This document shows positions 1 to 8,333 of a DNA stretch of 64,000 bases, one piece after another. The DNA lies in the NCBI GenBank assembly GCA_035547835.1, contig DASZTW010000020.1, positions 1-64,000 on the forward strand. Reading direction: 5' to 3'. Every line of letters begins with the position of its first letter. The first letter of the stretch is position 1. Source of the stretch: Acidimicrobiales bacterium. GTDB lineage: Bacteria > Actinomycetota > Acidimicrobiia > Acidimicrobiales > Iamiaceae. The notes below the pieces were generated by a model. It was given only the letters and a program-made list of their open reading frames with translations, was not told the DNA's origin and ran no database searches. A program made the position numbers and the translations under genes.

Positions 1-1
1 C

Positions 2-529
2 GGGCTACGCCCCACCATCGAGATGGGCGCCCGACCGTATGACCCTCAACTCGGCAGATTCCTCACCATCGACCCCGTCCCCGGCGGCTCCGCCAACAAC
101 TACGACTACACCAACCAAAACCCCATCGGCGCCACCGACCTCGACGGAAAGCTGCTACCGCCGGACATCGCCGGCTACTTCAGCAATCCGGCACCGACGA
201 CCTACGTCAAGCACTATGTCATTAACGGGCGACGCTACCGAACCGTCGTTAGCCGTACGCCGCTCCCCTTGTATCGACGCAACCCGGTAACCCGCCGATA
301 CGAACCCGTGCCCGAACCGCCTCACATTGTCGCCAATAAGTACAAGAGAGTTCCAGATCCAAAGATCAACTGGGAGACAGTCGCGAACTATTCCGGTGAT
401 TGCCTAGAGGGTGGGTTCCTTGGAGCAGCCTACGGCTCGGGTGTTCCGATCCTTGGCAACGTGGCCGGAGCGATACTCGGTTGTGCGTTCGTGTCGGGCG
501 GTCAGCTGTTGTTCAACCACATCAAATGA
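2..529 (+). CDS. Orphan Rhs C-terminal tip with putative toxin domain (5' partial)
   Basis: The frame is open from the left window edge, so the N-terminal part of the Rhs protein lies outside. The first ~45 residues are the end of the actinobacterial Rhs core (IEMGARPYDPQLGRFLTIDP, then NNYDYTNQNPIGATDLDG), the usual boundary between the conserved beta-cage and a variable toxin. The remaining ~125 residues are a Pro/Arg/Tyr-rich stretch and a hydrophobic Gly/Ala-rich tail (roughly GDCLEGGFLGAAYG to LFNHIK). I recognise no nuclease or deaminase motif. Rhs proteins deliver such tips to neighbouring cells in contact-dependent antagonism. The stop overlaps the next gene's start (ATGA), as expected for a toxin followed by its immunity gene. 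The toxin assignment is inference from position; the Rhs boundary is clear. Confidence 0.75.
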   Translation, partial: GLRPTIEMGARPYDPQLGRFLTIDPVPGGSANNYDYTNQNPIGATDLDGKLLPPDIAGYFSNPAPTTYVKHYVINGRRYRTVVSRTPLPLYRRNPVTRRYEPVPEPPHIVANKYKRVPDPKINWETVANYSGDCLEGGFLGAAYGSGVPILGNVAGAILGCAFVSGGQLLFNHIK

Positions 530-978
530 GACGCCACTCCGCGCGAGAGCTCCGCGCTCGTCTCCACAATATGGACTCTCCTGAACTGGCAGTGCTAGCC
601 GGGTTCTTCGCTGGCGGCCTGTTCATATTTGGGCTCGGATGTTACGTGGCTGTGTGGAGGCATCAGATGGCGGGCATTGTTGGCTTGATGATCGGTGGTA
701 CATCGATGGCATTCTTGATCTACCGGGTGCAGACACGCGTACCGCTCGACGGTCCGTCCGGGACCAGGCAACAGGGAGCCCGCGGCGTTCCGCCAAAGAG
801 GATGTGGGCCAAGGGTCGGCTCGCGATGAACAAACGCACCTGGCGGTGGACTGTGCGCGCCTTTTGGGTGGCAGCGGCGTTTGAGGTCGCCCTACGAATC
901 AACGGGTCGTCAAGCCCGGCACGGCTGGTCCTCCTCGCGATCGTAGGTGCGGGAGTGTACCTAATACGACCGTCATGA
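526..978 (+). CDS. Small membrane protein, candidate immunity protein
   Basis: 150 residues, starting at the ATG that overlaps the Rhs-tip stop by 4 nt; longer in-frame starts upstream would overlap the toxin heavily. About four hydrophobic helices are visible: around ELAVLAGFFAGGLFIFGLGC, AGIVGLMIGGTSMAFLI, RAFWVAAAFEVAL and RLVLLAIVGAGVYLI. There is a basic loop (PPKRMWAKGRLAMNKRTWR) between the second and third helix. No family is recognised. Translational coupling directly behind a toxin tip fits immunity proteins; an all-membrane immunity protein would suit a toxin that acts at the membrane. This is inference from layout only. Confidence 0.55.
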   Translation: MRRHSARELRARLHNMDSPELAVLAGFFAGGLFIFGLGCYVAVWRHQMAGIVGLMIGGTSMAFLIYRVQTRVPLDGPSGTRQQGARGVPPKRMWAKGRLAMNKRTWRWTVRAFWVAAAFEVALRINGSSSPARLVLLAIVGAGVYLIRPS

Positions 979-2192
979 ACGCGCGCTGCTGGCGGGCACG
1001 CCGACTCCTATTCGTCTGGGGCGGGTGTACGCATGGCAATAATGCCGGATGCAAGACTCACCGTCACGCTCGCCGAGTGAGCGAGCGAGTATCAGTCATC
1101 TCAGTGATAATGGGCGCGGGAGGGCGACCACAAGGGCCGCGAACCGTGAGCCGGCACAGGGTCACGTTGCGAGAAAGCTTCCGAGAGGCGTGGGAGGCCA
1201 GCAACGCCCCTGGAAGCGCCGACACGCAGGGGCATGGCGCGATCATCGTCACCGATACCGCCCATACCACGATCATTGCTGTGTTGGACAGCGCCGGGGT
1301 GGTGACGGCCCGCATGTTGGGGTTGCCGGGCGGGGTGACCGTCACCCGCCAGGCCAGCGGTGACGTGTGGAGCTACCCGAACGTTCACGGCGACGTCGCC
1401 GCCACCACCAATAGTGCCGGTGTCAAGACCAGCCCGACGCTGCGGTATGACCCGTTCGGTAACCCGCTCGCCGGTGTCGCCGACAACCTGCCCGGCGACT
1501 ACGACTACGCCTGGCTCGGCACCAAAACCCGCCCCGTCGAACACCAACCCGGCCTCCGACCCACCATCGAGATGGGCGCCCGACCCTACGACCCCGCGCT
1601 CGGCAGATTCCTCACCATCGACCCCATCCCCGGCGGCACCGCCAACAACTACGACTACACCAACCAAAACCCCATCGGCGCCACCGACCTAGGCGGCCTA
1701 CTGATGCCGTGCGGTGCCACCGGCACCACCAACTGCAACCACGGCCACCAAGGCGCCATCGGCAAAGTCGCACGCAAGATCCTCCGGGAGCGAGACCGCC
1801 AGAGAAGGCGCATCATCGACCAGGGAGTCATGAACGGCGGCTTTCACATCATCCGTCCAGGTGCCGAACACGCCCCAGGGGAGAGCCGACGATCAATACG
1901 CTGCAGCCGTGAAGGTATGGGCGGAATCGGACATGGGTCGACGGTTGGCAGGATGAATTGGGGGCCGCTCCGGACGGTCTTCTCCGTAGGAAAGGCAATC
2001 GTGAAGGGTGTGATCGGATGCGCAAAGGCCGCTCCGTTCGGGTCCATTGGTGGTGGAGCCGCTGCCGCGGAGCTCGGACCTGAGGCCATTCCGTTCGGGG
2101 GCTTGGCTGGCGGTCTGGCTGGGTGCGGCTATGGCGCCGCGCAGGCGAACAACCCGGGCATGCCGCCGGGCGCGCCAATTCTTCCACGATAA
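975..2192 (+). CDS. Orphan Rhs core fragment with second putative toxin tip
   Basis: The open frame begins at an ATG overlapping the previous stop, but the first ~60 residues do not look like Rhs and probably are not authentic N-terminus. Rhs core begins near position 1270 (VLDSAGVVTARMLGLPGG) and continues through WSYPNVHGDVAATT, YDPFGNPL and IEMGARPYDPALGRFLTIDP to the NNYDYTNQNPIGATDL boundary near 1690. The tip that follows is unrelated to the first tip at its start (contains CGATGTTNCNHGH and a basic segment RKILRERDRQRRR) but ends in a similar Gly/Ala-rich hydrophobic stretch with cysteines (about 2000-2150). With no signal sequence or full repeat shell, this looks like a displaced tip kept as a recombination reservoir. 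It may be expressed only after recombination into a complete Rhs gene. Confidence 0.6.
   Translation: MNARCWRARRLLFVWGGCTHGNNAGCKTHRHARRVSERVSVISVIMGAGGRPQGPRTVSRHRVTLRESFREAWEASNAPGSADTQGHGAIIVTDTAHTTIIAVLDSAGVVTARMLGLPGGVTVTRQASGDVWSYPNVHGDVAATTNSAGVKTSPTLRYDPFGNPLAGVADNLPGDYDYAWLGTKTRPVEHQPGLRPTIEMGARPYDPALGRFLTIDPIPGGTANNYDYTNQNPIGATDLGGLLMPCGATGTTNCNHGHQGAIGKVARKILRERDRQRRRIIDQGVMNGGFHIIRPGAEHAPGESRRSIRCSREGMGGIGHGSTVGRMNWGPLRTVFSVGKAIVKGVIGCAKAAPFGSIGGGAAAAELGPEAIPFGGLAGGLAGCGYGAAQANNPGMPPGAPILPR
1160..1248 (+). repeat. Rhs-locus direct repeat, copy 1
   Basis: About 89 bp from GTCACGTT to GCGCGATCATCGTC, nearly identical to 2702-2790. It lies just upstream of the recognisable Rhs core of the second cassette and probably reflects the shared core DNA through which orphan tips recombine. 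Confidence 0.75.
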
Positions 2193-2220
2193 CCGTACAT
2201 AGCGAGAGGTTCGGATAGGC

Positions 2221-2463
2221 ATGGGATCTCGACCGTCGTTTGCCACACTTGAGGGCCGCCGCCAGTGGGCGGCAAGGCATTCTCTGCAAGCCTCGATACT
2301 GATCACCACGGTGATAAATATTGTCTTCTGCGTTGGACTAACGACCACCGGCTTACCGGCCATCGCCATTGTGGTCGTGGGATGCCTCTTTGAGGTTCTC
2401 TGCGCGTATATCGGGTTCCGCCAGCTACGAACCGCTTACGCGCACTTACGCGACGAGACGTAA
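2221..2463 (+). CDS. 80-residue membrane protein, candidate immunity protein of second tip
   Basis: Starts 28 nt after the second Rhs tip, preceded by a purine-rich GAGAGG. The protein has two hydrophobic helices (about residues 23-46, SILITTVINIVFCVGLTTTG, and 47-66, AIAIVVVGCLFEVLCAYIGF) flanked by basic residues, ending in an acidic tail. No family is recognised. Its place behind a toxin tip matches the 526-978 gene, so an immunity role is the simplest guess. It is short enough that a chance reading frame cannot be excluded, but it fits the spacing and the local slightly lower GC. Confidence 0.5.
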   Translation: MGSRPSFATLEGRRQWAARHSLQASILITTVINIVFCVGLTTTGLPAIAIVVVGCLFEVLCAYIGFRQLRTAYAHLRDET

Positions 2464-2701
2464 TGAGTATCCAAGCCGAATCCAGCCTCACTATACCTCG
2501 CCTCCGCAAGCGATATTGTGTTTTCCTGCCACTTGGAGACTCAGAATGAATGGTTCTCACCTCGCTCATCCCGATCCGCAGCACCGCTGTGTCAGATGGG
2601 TCAGGCGGATCCTCCGTGTGATCACTGCTATCCCGATGCTCGTCTCCAATGACGCCCCTTCATACTGTTACTTTGGGCGCCACCTGTGAGCAGGCGACGC
2701 G

Positions 2702-2790
2702 TCACGTTACGACAGAGCTTCCGAGAGGCATGGGAGGCCAGCAACGCTCCTGGAAGCGCCGACACACAGGGGTACGGCGCGATCATCGTC
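2702..2790 (+). repeat. Rhs-locus direct repeat, copy 2 (truncated cassette)
   Basis: Nearly identical to 1160-1248, then identity stops abruptly after ATCATCGTC. The Rhs core and tip that should follow are missing, so this is the start of a third cassette that lost its toxin. Confidence 0.75.
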
Positions 2791-2833
2791 GCTGTGTGGT
2801 ACTGGATTGTGGGCGTTCCCGAGCGGGACACCG

Positions 2834-3238
2834 ATGCCGCCGACTGAGGACCGGCACCGCCGGGCCATCTGGCATGCCGTGGCCGTTCCGGCATGGGCGA
2901 AGGCCCTCCTTGGCCTCCTGACAGCTGCTTCGGTCGTAGTCCTCCTGCTGCGACATGAGTATCGGCCGCTGTTGTCGACGGCGTTCGCCTACCTGGCTGT
3001 TCCGTTCGCGGCAGCACTGCTCCTCGGGACCGCGCCGTCCTTGTTCACGAATCGGGCCGTGCGGTCGATAGCCGGGACCGACGGGATGTCCTGGGCTATC
3101 GGACTCGTCCTGCTTGGCGTCGGCAACCTCTGGGGCCCGTCCTGGGTCCGAGTCGCCTGCAACGCCTTCCTCTGGATCCCTGCCGTCGGCCTGGTTGTCA
3201 GCACCTGTCGTGCTCGCGCCAAGTCTGATCGACGGTAG
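2834..3238 (+). CDS. Multi-pass membrane protein behind the truncated third Rhs cassette
   Basis: 134 residues from the ATG at 2834 (an ATG at 2807 is in frame but inside the decayed cassette). Four hydrophobic segments are visible: around VAVPAWAKALLGLLTAASVVV, LLSTAFAYLAVPFAAALLLG, MSWAIGLVLLGVGNLW and NAFLWIPAVGLVVS, with a basic C-terminus (CRARAKSDRR). No family is recognised. It follows the third core-repeat scrap, so it may be an orphan immunity gene that outlived its toxin. That role is inferred from the two intact neighbouring cassettes. Confidence 0.5.
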   Translation: MPPTEDRHRRAIWHAVAVPAWAKALLGLLTAASVVVLLLRHEYRPLLSTAFAYLAVPFAAALLLGTAPSLFTNRAVRSIAGTDGMSWAIGLVLLGVGNLWGPSWVRVACNAFLWIPAVGLVVSTCRARAKSDRR

Positions 3239-3756
3239 GTGTGAATGATGGCCTTCCAACGGGGTCGCCGGTCGGTCTGCCGTGTCGCGACGTGGCTGGC
3301 GGTGGATGCTGTACGAGCTCGTCGTGGCGGCCGGACGCGAGATCTCGTTGCGGTGGGGTGCCCTGCCAGCAGGTGTCAGCGGCGTCGCCGTCATGGTCAT
3401 TCGGCGCCAGAACGGCGGCGTGCGCCCCGGCCGCTCACGACGCGACGATGACCTTGGGCGCCGGGTGGTTGACCGCCCGTTTCGATGCCCGCCGGGGGCT
3501 ACGACTGCATCGCCGCCGTCAAGCCGTGGACCGAGCTCGTCGGGGCGCGGACCACTTTCGGCGGTCGCTCGGTCGGCTTCGTAGGGCTGACCAGCCGCCG
3601 GAAGTACGTGTCTCCGATGGGCTTCGAGACGAGACGCGACTGTTCCAGATCATCGCCGCGAGGAGTTCACATCTCGACGCGCTACCTGAGGAGTACCAAC
3701 GGGCGTGACCTCGGAGTGGTGTCCGACAGACCCGATCTCGTGCCCGCCCGGGAACC
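3239..3756. other. Gene-poor 518-bp stretch, probably decayed
   Basis: Several overlapping plus-strand frames exist but none has a convincing family signature or start signal. One ends in a protein-like stretch (DETRLFQIIAARSSHLDALP, around 3630-3700), suggesting a remnant of an older gene broken by frameshifts between the Rhs locus and the ccm operon. No terminator or repeat was recognised. Confidence 0.4.
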
Positions 3757-4623
3757 TCAGCCGGGTGGGCAGGCGCCGTTGGCGAGTTGGGGGCGGAGCT
3801 GGGTGTCGACGAGCTGCATGATCTGCGAGTCGGATGGCAGACCGAGGGCGTCGAGCGCGGCAACCTGCTGGCGGGCGTCGTCGCACTCCCCTGCGTTGGT
3901 GTACAGGATCGCCAGGAACGCCTTGGGGTCGCCGAGCTTCGGGGCCACTTGCACGGCTCGCTTCAGGCTCGACTCGGCGGCGTTTCGCAGCTCGACAACT
4001 TGCGTCGGGTTCGTGGCCGACTCGGCGGCCAGGGTGAGCGCCCAGCCCCGGTAGGTGAGCGCCACCGGGTCGTTTGGCGCCTTGGCCAGCACGGTCTGGA
4101 AGCACTTGAGCGCGCCGAGAGCGTCGCTGCTGATCTCGCCGATGCACTTGGTGGCCGGGCTGGTGGTGGCGGTCGTCGACCCAGATCCGGCCGTAGTGGG
4201 CGAGGCGCTGTCGGTCACGTTGGCGTTGCCGCTGATCGTCTGGCCGGGCTTGCGCGAGCCCGACGAGTGGGCCACCCAGATGCCGGCGCCCACCGCCAGC
4301 ACGACGACCGCCGCGGCGGTGGCGATCACACGGCCGGGTCGACGTGGACGGTGGCTTGCTTCGATCGCCGCGCGGCGCTCGTCGATCGCCCGCAGCACTT
4401 CGGCCGCGCGGCCGGTGTAGTCGTCGCGCAAGGTGCGGTAGTCGTCGTCGTCGAGATCGCCGACCTCGCGCTCGCGCTCGAGATCGGCCAAGCTGCCGAG
4501 CAGGAACGCCCGCTCCTCCTCGAGCCGCGCCAACTCGTCGGGATCGAGGCGGCCAGCCTTTGCACGCGGCCGGGGCGCGCCCCCGGACGGGCGGGAGGTC
4601 GGGCTCGACACCGGCCGGGTCAC
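3757..4623 (-). CDS. CcmI-like TPR protein of cytochrome c maturation
   Basis: 288 residues from a GTG that overlaps the ccmH stop by 4 nt. The N-terminal half has the CcmI-type helical motif (LARLEEERAFLLGSLADLER, then GDLDDDDYRTLRDDY). A single membrane helix follows (about residues 99-117), then a Thr/Ser linker and a C-terminal TPR-like region (ALKCFQTVLAKAPNDPVALT...). In System I, CcmI with CcmH and CcmF handles apocytochrome c before haem ligation; its TPR domain binds the apoprotein outside the membrane. Being last in the nine-gene operon supports this role. Sequence identity to classical CcmI is not strong by eye, hence no gene symbol. Confidence 0.75.
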   Translation of the reverse strand: MTRPVSSPTSRPSGGAPRPRAKAGRLDPDELARLEEERAFLLGSLADLEREREVGDLDDDDYRTLRDDYTGRAAEVLRAIDERRAAIEASHRPRRPGRVIATAAAVVVLAVGAGIWVAHSSGSRKPGQTISGNANVTDSASPTTAGSGSTTATTSPATKCIGEISSDALGALKCFQTVLAKAPNDPVALTYRGWALTLAAESATNPTQVVELRNAAESSLKRAVQVAPKLGDPKAFLAILYTNAGECDDARQQVAALDALGLPSDSQIMQLVDTQLRPQLANGACPPG

Positions 4624-5153
4624 GCGTCGGTCTCCGGGCGGCTGCCCGGCGAACCCGCGCCCCCACCCGACGCACCCCCTCCGTCCGCCGCGAGCGCGGC
4701 GGCCACCAGGGCACGGTCGTCGTCGCTCACCGCGGCCGGGTCGCGCTGGCGCCAGCGCCAGAACGCGAGCCCGAGACCGCCCGCGCCGAGCAGTCCCACC
4801 ACCACCGGCAGGATCCACACCAGGCTGTCGAACCCCGAGCGGCTGGGCGTCAGCAGGATCGACCGGTCGTAACGGCTCACGAAGTAGGCACGGATCTGGT
4901 CGGGCGACCGTCCGGCGGCGAGCTGCTGACGGATCAGCTTGCGCGCCGCACGCGAAACCGGCGCGTCGGACGTGGCCACCGACTCGTCGGTGCAGGCCGG
5001 GCACTTGATCGTGCGCGCCACCCGGTCGGTGCGCTCGTCGAGCGACAGGTGATGCCGCGGCTGCGCGCCGATCACCAGCAGCACCACCACCGCGATCGCC
5101 AGCAGGCCCCACGGCAACCACCACGGGAACCGCTGCTTGGCCGCTCGGGTCAT
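4620..5153 (-). CDS. ccmH: Cytochrome c maturation thioredoxin-like protein CcmH
   Basis: 177 residues; ATG overlaps the ccmG stop (ATGA). An N-terminal membrane helix (WWLPWGLLAIAVVVLLVIG) precedes the CcmH redox domain with its CxxC pair (IKCPACTDESV), the helix region RKLIRQQLAAGRSPDQIRAYF and the S-x-YG-like segment SRYDRSILLTPSRSGFDSLVW, then a second membrane helix. CcmH keeps apocytochrome CxxCH thiols reduced and ready for haem attachment on the outer face of the membrane. Compared with proteobacterial CcmH it has an added Ala/Gly-rich tail. The TPR part is a separate downstream gene. Confidence 0.88.
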   Translation of the reverse strand: MTRAAKQRFPWWLPWGLLAIAVVVLLVIGAQPRHHLSLDERTDRVARTIKCPACTDESVATSDAPVSRAARKLIRQQLAAGRSPDQIRAYFVSRYDRSILLTPSRSGFDSLVWILPVVVGLLGAGGLGLAFWRWRQRDPAAVSDDDRALVAAALAADGGGASGGGAGSPGSRPETDA

Positions 5154-5758
5154 CCGGCCGCCTGTTGGAACTCGGCGATCTGGCGGTCGAGCCAGGCCTG
5201 CGTGACAGGCGCGATCACCTTGAGCACGATCCGGCCCGACGGGTCGACCAGGAACGTCTCGGGCACCTTCGCCACTCCCCAGTCGAGCGACAAGTTCCCG
5301 GTGTCGCCCACCACCACCGGCCACGACGACCCGCCGTTGTCGCGAAAGAACCGGGCGCTGTCCGACGGGCTCTCCTGGTACACGATCTGCACCAGCTCGC
5401 CGTCGCCGGCCGCCTCGTGCGCTTCGGCCCACTTCTTGAGCTCAGGGGCTTCGTCGCGGCACGGCACGCACCACGACGCGAAGAAGTTCACCACCACCCA
5501 CTTGCCCGGCTGCGCAGGCAGGTCGAACGACGTGGACGTCACCTTGCCGCTGGCCGAGTCGAGCAGCTTGCCGGTGAGGCCCGGCGCAGCCTTGCCCACC
5601 AAGTTGGAGTCGGCCGAGTCGCCCGCTTGCTTCGACACCGCGAGCACCACGATCAACACGACCACCACCACGCCGACCGGGATGGCCGCCAGCGCCGCCC
5701 AGCGGGGGCGGCGGCGCGCCGGCCCAGGTGGCGTCGCGGAGCTCCGCTCGGGCGTCAT
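5150..5758 (-). CDS. ccmG: Thiol:disulfide interchange protein CcmG/DsbE
   Basis: 202 residues. After a membrane anchor (about residues 19-45, WAALAAIPVGVVVVVLIVVL) comes a thioredoxin-fold domain with the active site WCVPC in VNFFASWCVPCRDEAPELKK and the cis-Pro loop KVPETFLVDPSG. CcmG supplies electrons to CcmH and apocytochrome thiols on the outer face of the membrane. Overlaps ccmF upstream and ccmH downstream by 4 nt each, so it is translationally coupled. Confidence 0.92.
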   Translation of the reverse strand: MTPERSSATPPGPARRRPRWAALAAIPVGVVVVVLIVVLAVSKQAGDSADSNLVGKAAPGLTGKLLDSASGKVTSTSFDLPAQPGKWVVVNFFASWCVPCRDEAPELKKWAEAHEAAGDGELVQIVYQESPSDSARFFRDNGGSSWPVVVGDTGNLSLDWGVAKVPETFLVDPSGRIVLKVIAPVTQAWLDRQIAEFQQAAG

Positions 5759-7758
5759 GTCGGCGCGCCGGTGGGGACCGGCTCGAGATCGGTGTCAGCC
5801 TCGGGCTCGTCGACCGGCGCAGCCGGGGTGCCCAGCCCTTCCGACACCGGAGCGGTGGGCCGGCGGCGCCGGCCGGGGAAGGCGGCGAGCAGCGAGCCGC
5901 CGAAGATCACCGCTCCGCCCGCCCAGATCCAGCTCACCAGCGGCTCGACGATCACCCGCAACGTGATCTTGCCGGTCGACGTGTCGCTGTCGAGCAACGC
6001 CAGGTACACGTCCTGGGTGAAGCTCGACTGCACCGACGGGCTGCCGATCGCCTGGCTGGCGTTGGGGAACTGGCGCAGCGCCGGGTGCTTGGTGGCGCCG
6101 TCGACGCTGACCGCCGCGATCACCGACGTGCGCGCTTTCTCGGCGACGGTGCGGGTCTGGTGGTACGTGATGCGGTGGCCGTCGACCACCACGGTCTGCC
6201 CGGGTGTGAGCGTGAACTCCTGATGCGTCGAGTAGCTCGACGACGCGGCGATCCCGACCGCCAAGATCACGACCCCGAGGTGCACGACCATGCCACCGTT
6301 GGTGCGCCCCACCAGGCCACGCCAACCGTTGCGGCGCGTCGCGAGCACGAGTTGTCGGCCCGCCGCGCCCGCCGCAAACCCGCCGAGCCCGAACGCCACG
6401 AGCTGACCGAGGCCCCGCGCGCCCGCGACTTCGGCGATGAAGATCGCGGCCGCGCCACACCACCCCGGGATGATCAAGCGGGTGCGCAAGGTCTCCATCG
6501 ACGCCTTGCGCCACGGCAGCACCGGCGCCACGGCCATCATGAACAGCAGCGCGATCGCGATCGGCATCGAGAGGCGGTCGAAGTACGGGGAGCCGACGCT
6601 GATGCGGTTGTTGCGGAGCGCTTCGACGATCAGCGGGAACACCGTGCCCAACAGCACCACGAACGCGAACGCGGCGAAGAGCAGGTTGTTGATCAAGAAC
6701 GCGCCTTCGCGCGACACCGGCGAGTCGATGCGGCCGGGCGAGCGCAAGCGATCGCCGCGCCACCCGATGAGGGTCACGCTGACCAGCACGACCACCGCGA
6801 AGAACCCGAGCAGCAGCGGCCCCAGCGTGGAGTCGGAGAACGCGTGGACCGAGTCGAGCACGCCCGATCGGGTGAGGAACGTGCCCAGGATCGTGAGCGA
6901 GAACGTGGCGCACACCAGCGACAAGTTCCAGACCCGCAACATGCCGCGACGCTCTTGCACCATGACCGAGTGGAGGTACGCGGTCCCGGTGATCCACGGC
7001 AGGAACGACGCGTTCTCGACCGGGTCCCACGCCCAGTAGCCGCCCCAGCCGAGCACCTCGTAGCTCCACCAGGCCCCGAGGATGATGCCGGCGGTGAGGA
7101 ACGCCCACGCCAGCAGCGTCCACCGGCGGGTCTCGAGCAGCCAGCCTTCGCCGACGCGGCCGGTGATCAGCGCGGCGATGGCGAACGCGAACGGCACGGT
7201 GAAGCCGACGAAGCCGAGGTACAGCATCGGCGGGTGGTACGCGACCAGCAGGTTGTTCTGCAGCAGCGGGTTCGGGCCGGGACCATCGAACCCGGGCCCG
7301 GGGTTGTAGCGGCGGAACGGGTTGGCCGGGCCCATCATGAGGCCGAAGAAGAACGCCGCGACCACCAACATGGTGACCATCGCCCAGCCGAACAGCGGGT
7401 CGGTGAGGCGCTTGCGGAACTTCCACACCACCGCGGCGATGAAGCCTCCCAGCACGAGACCCCACAGCAGGATCGAGCCCTCGAGCGCGCTCCACATGGT
7501 GGCGATGTTGAACAACCGCGGCGTGCGCGAGGACCCGTTGTCGGCCACGTACTTCACCGTGAAGTCGCGGGTGATCAGCGCCCGCTGCATGGCGGCCACC
7601 GCCACCACGCCGCCCACCAGCACCACCCCGGCGAACCAGGGGCTGGTCGCCAACACGTCGTCACGACGCTTCAGCAGCGCCCACACGAGGGTGACGACGC
7701 CGAGGACGCTGCCCACGAACGCGATGACGACACCGAGGGTGCCGAGCGAGGCGTTCAC
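5755..7758 (-). CDS. ccmF: Haem lyase subunit CcmF
   Basis: 667 residues, the usual size for CcmF, with about 14-15 hydrophobic helices. The haem-handling tryptophan-rich motif is present (GWGGYWAWDPVENASFLPW), as are GTFLTRSGVLDSVHAF and the conserved YHPPMLYLGFVGF. CcmF takes haem from holo-CcmE and attaches it to apocytochrome c. The periplasmic-type segment near the C-terminus (HQEFTLTPGQTVVVDGHRITY) is the standard last outer domain before the final helix. Start ATG overlaps the ccmE stop by 4 nt. Confidence 0.95.
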   Translation of the reverse strand: MNASLGTLGVVIAFVGSVLGVVTLVWALLKRRDDVLATSPWFAGVVLVGGVVAVAAMQRALITRDFTVKYVADNGSSRTPRLFNIATMWSALEGSILLWGLVLGGFIAAVVWKFRKRLTDPLFGWAMVTMLVVAAFFFGLMMGPANPFRRYNPGPGFDGPGPNPLLQNNLLVAYHPPMLYLGFVGFTVPFAFAIAALITGRVGEGWLLETRRWTLLAWAFLTAGIILGAWWSYEVLGWGGYWAWDPVENASFLPWITGTAYLHSVMVQERRGMLRVWNLSLVCATFSLTILGTFLTRSGVLDSVHAFSDSTLGPLLLGFFAVVVLVSVTLIGWRGDRLRSPGRIDSPVSREGAFLINNLLFAAFAFVVLLGTVFPLIVEALRNNRISVGSPYFDRLSMPIAIALLFMMAVAPVLPWRKASMETLRTRLIIPGWCGAAAIFIAEVAGARGLGQLVAFGLGGFAAGAAGRQLVLATRRNGWRGLVGRTNGGMVVHLGVVILAVGIAASSSYSTHQEFTLTPGQTVVVDGHRITYHQTRTVAEKARTSVIAAVSVDGATKHPALRQFPNASQAIGSPSVQSSFTQDVYLALLDSDTSTGKITLRVIVEPLVSWIWAGGAVIFGGSLLAAFPGRRRRPTAPVSEGLGTPAAPVDEPEADTDLEPVPTGAPT

Positions 7759-8333
7759 GGTGCGTCCGAGCTGACCCGGTCGGGATGCTTCGCCTTGTAC
7801 GTGGCGTCGTGCTTCACGAGGATCTGGTGCGCCCGGAACGTGTCACCGTCGAAGTGGCCCACGAGCACCACCGGCTCACCGGCCTTGAACAGCGACGACG
7901 GCTCACCGCCGAAGTAGTTGCACGGCACCCGCACGCCGTTGAACGCGATGTCGAACGTGAGCCGTTCGCCATCCTGCTCGCTGACCTTCACCGGCTTGGC
8001 GACGACGGTGCCCTGGATCCGGAAGGTGCGCGCGCCCAGGCTGGCCTTCTTCGCCACCGCCTGGTCGGCGTTGTAGAAGTAGGTGGTCGCCGAGCCGAGC
8101 TGGGTGATGAGGAAGGCGGCGGCGGCCACCAGCACCACCAGCACCCCACCCACCATGAGGCGACGGCGGTGGCGGCGGCGGTTGGCGGCGGGCGACGTCG
8201 GGCCCGAACGAGGGCTCAGCTCGAGCGTGTCGGCGGTTGCGACCGGGCGGCCGAGGCCGCCTTCGAGCTCTGCGTCGACGCCCTCGCCGCTGCCGGGGTC
8301 CTCGGTGGGCGCGCCCGGGTCGTGCCCGGTCAC
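7755..8333 (-). CDS. ccmE: Haem chaperone CcmE
   Basis: 192 residues. A long hydrophilic N-terminus (about 50 residues) precedes a basic cluster and one membrane helix (GGVLVVLVAAAAFLITQLG), then the OB-fold haem-binding domain. The attachment site is ILVKHDATYKAKHP, i.e. the HxxxY form (H175, Y179), rather than the CxxxY form known in archaea and some other lineages. CcmE carries haem covalently from CcmCD to CcmF. The N-terminal extension is longer than in proteobacteria. Confidence 0.92.
   Translation of the reverse strand: MTGHDPGAPTEDPGSGEGVDAELEGGLGRPVATADTLELSPRSGPTSPAANRRRHRRRLMVGGVLVVLVAAAAFLITQLGSATTYFYNADQAVAKKASLGARTFRIQGTVVAKPVKVSEQDGERLTFDIAFNGVRVPCNYFGGEPSSLFKAGEPVVLVGHFDGDTFRAHQILVKHDATYKAKHPDRVSSDAP

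Noticed and set aside
3241-3708. Possible gene between the Rhs locus and the ccm operon
   Set aside because: Three competing frames, none with a ribosome site or family signature; only a short stretch near 3630-3700 looks protein-like, so I report a decayed region instead.
5728-7917. Long open frame on the plus strand opposite ccmF and ccmE
   Set aside because: Composition is the reverse complement of a high-GC gene (His/Arg/Asp-rich, no family motif); ccmF and ccmE on the other strand have clear signatures.
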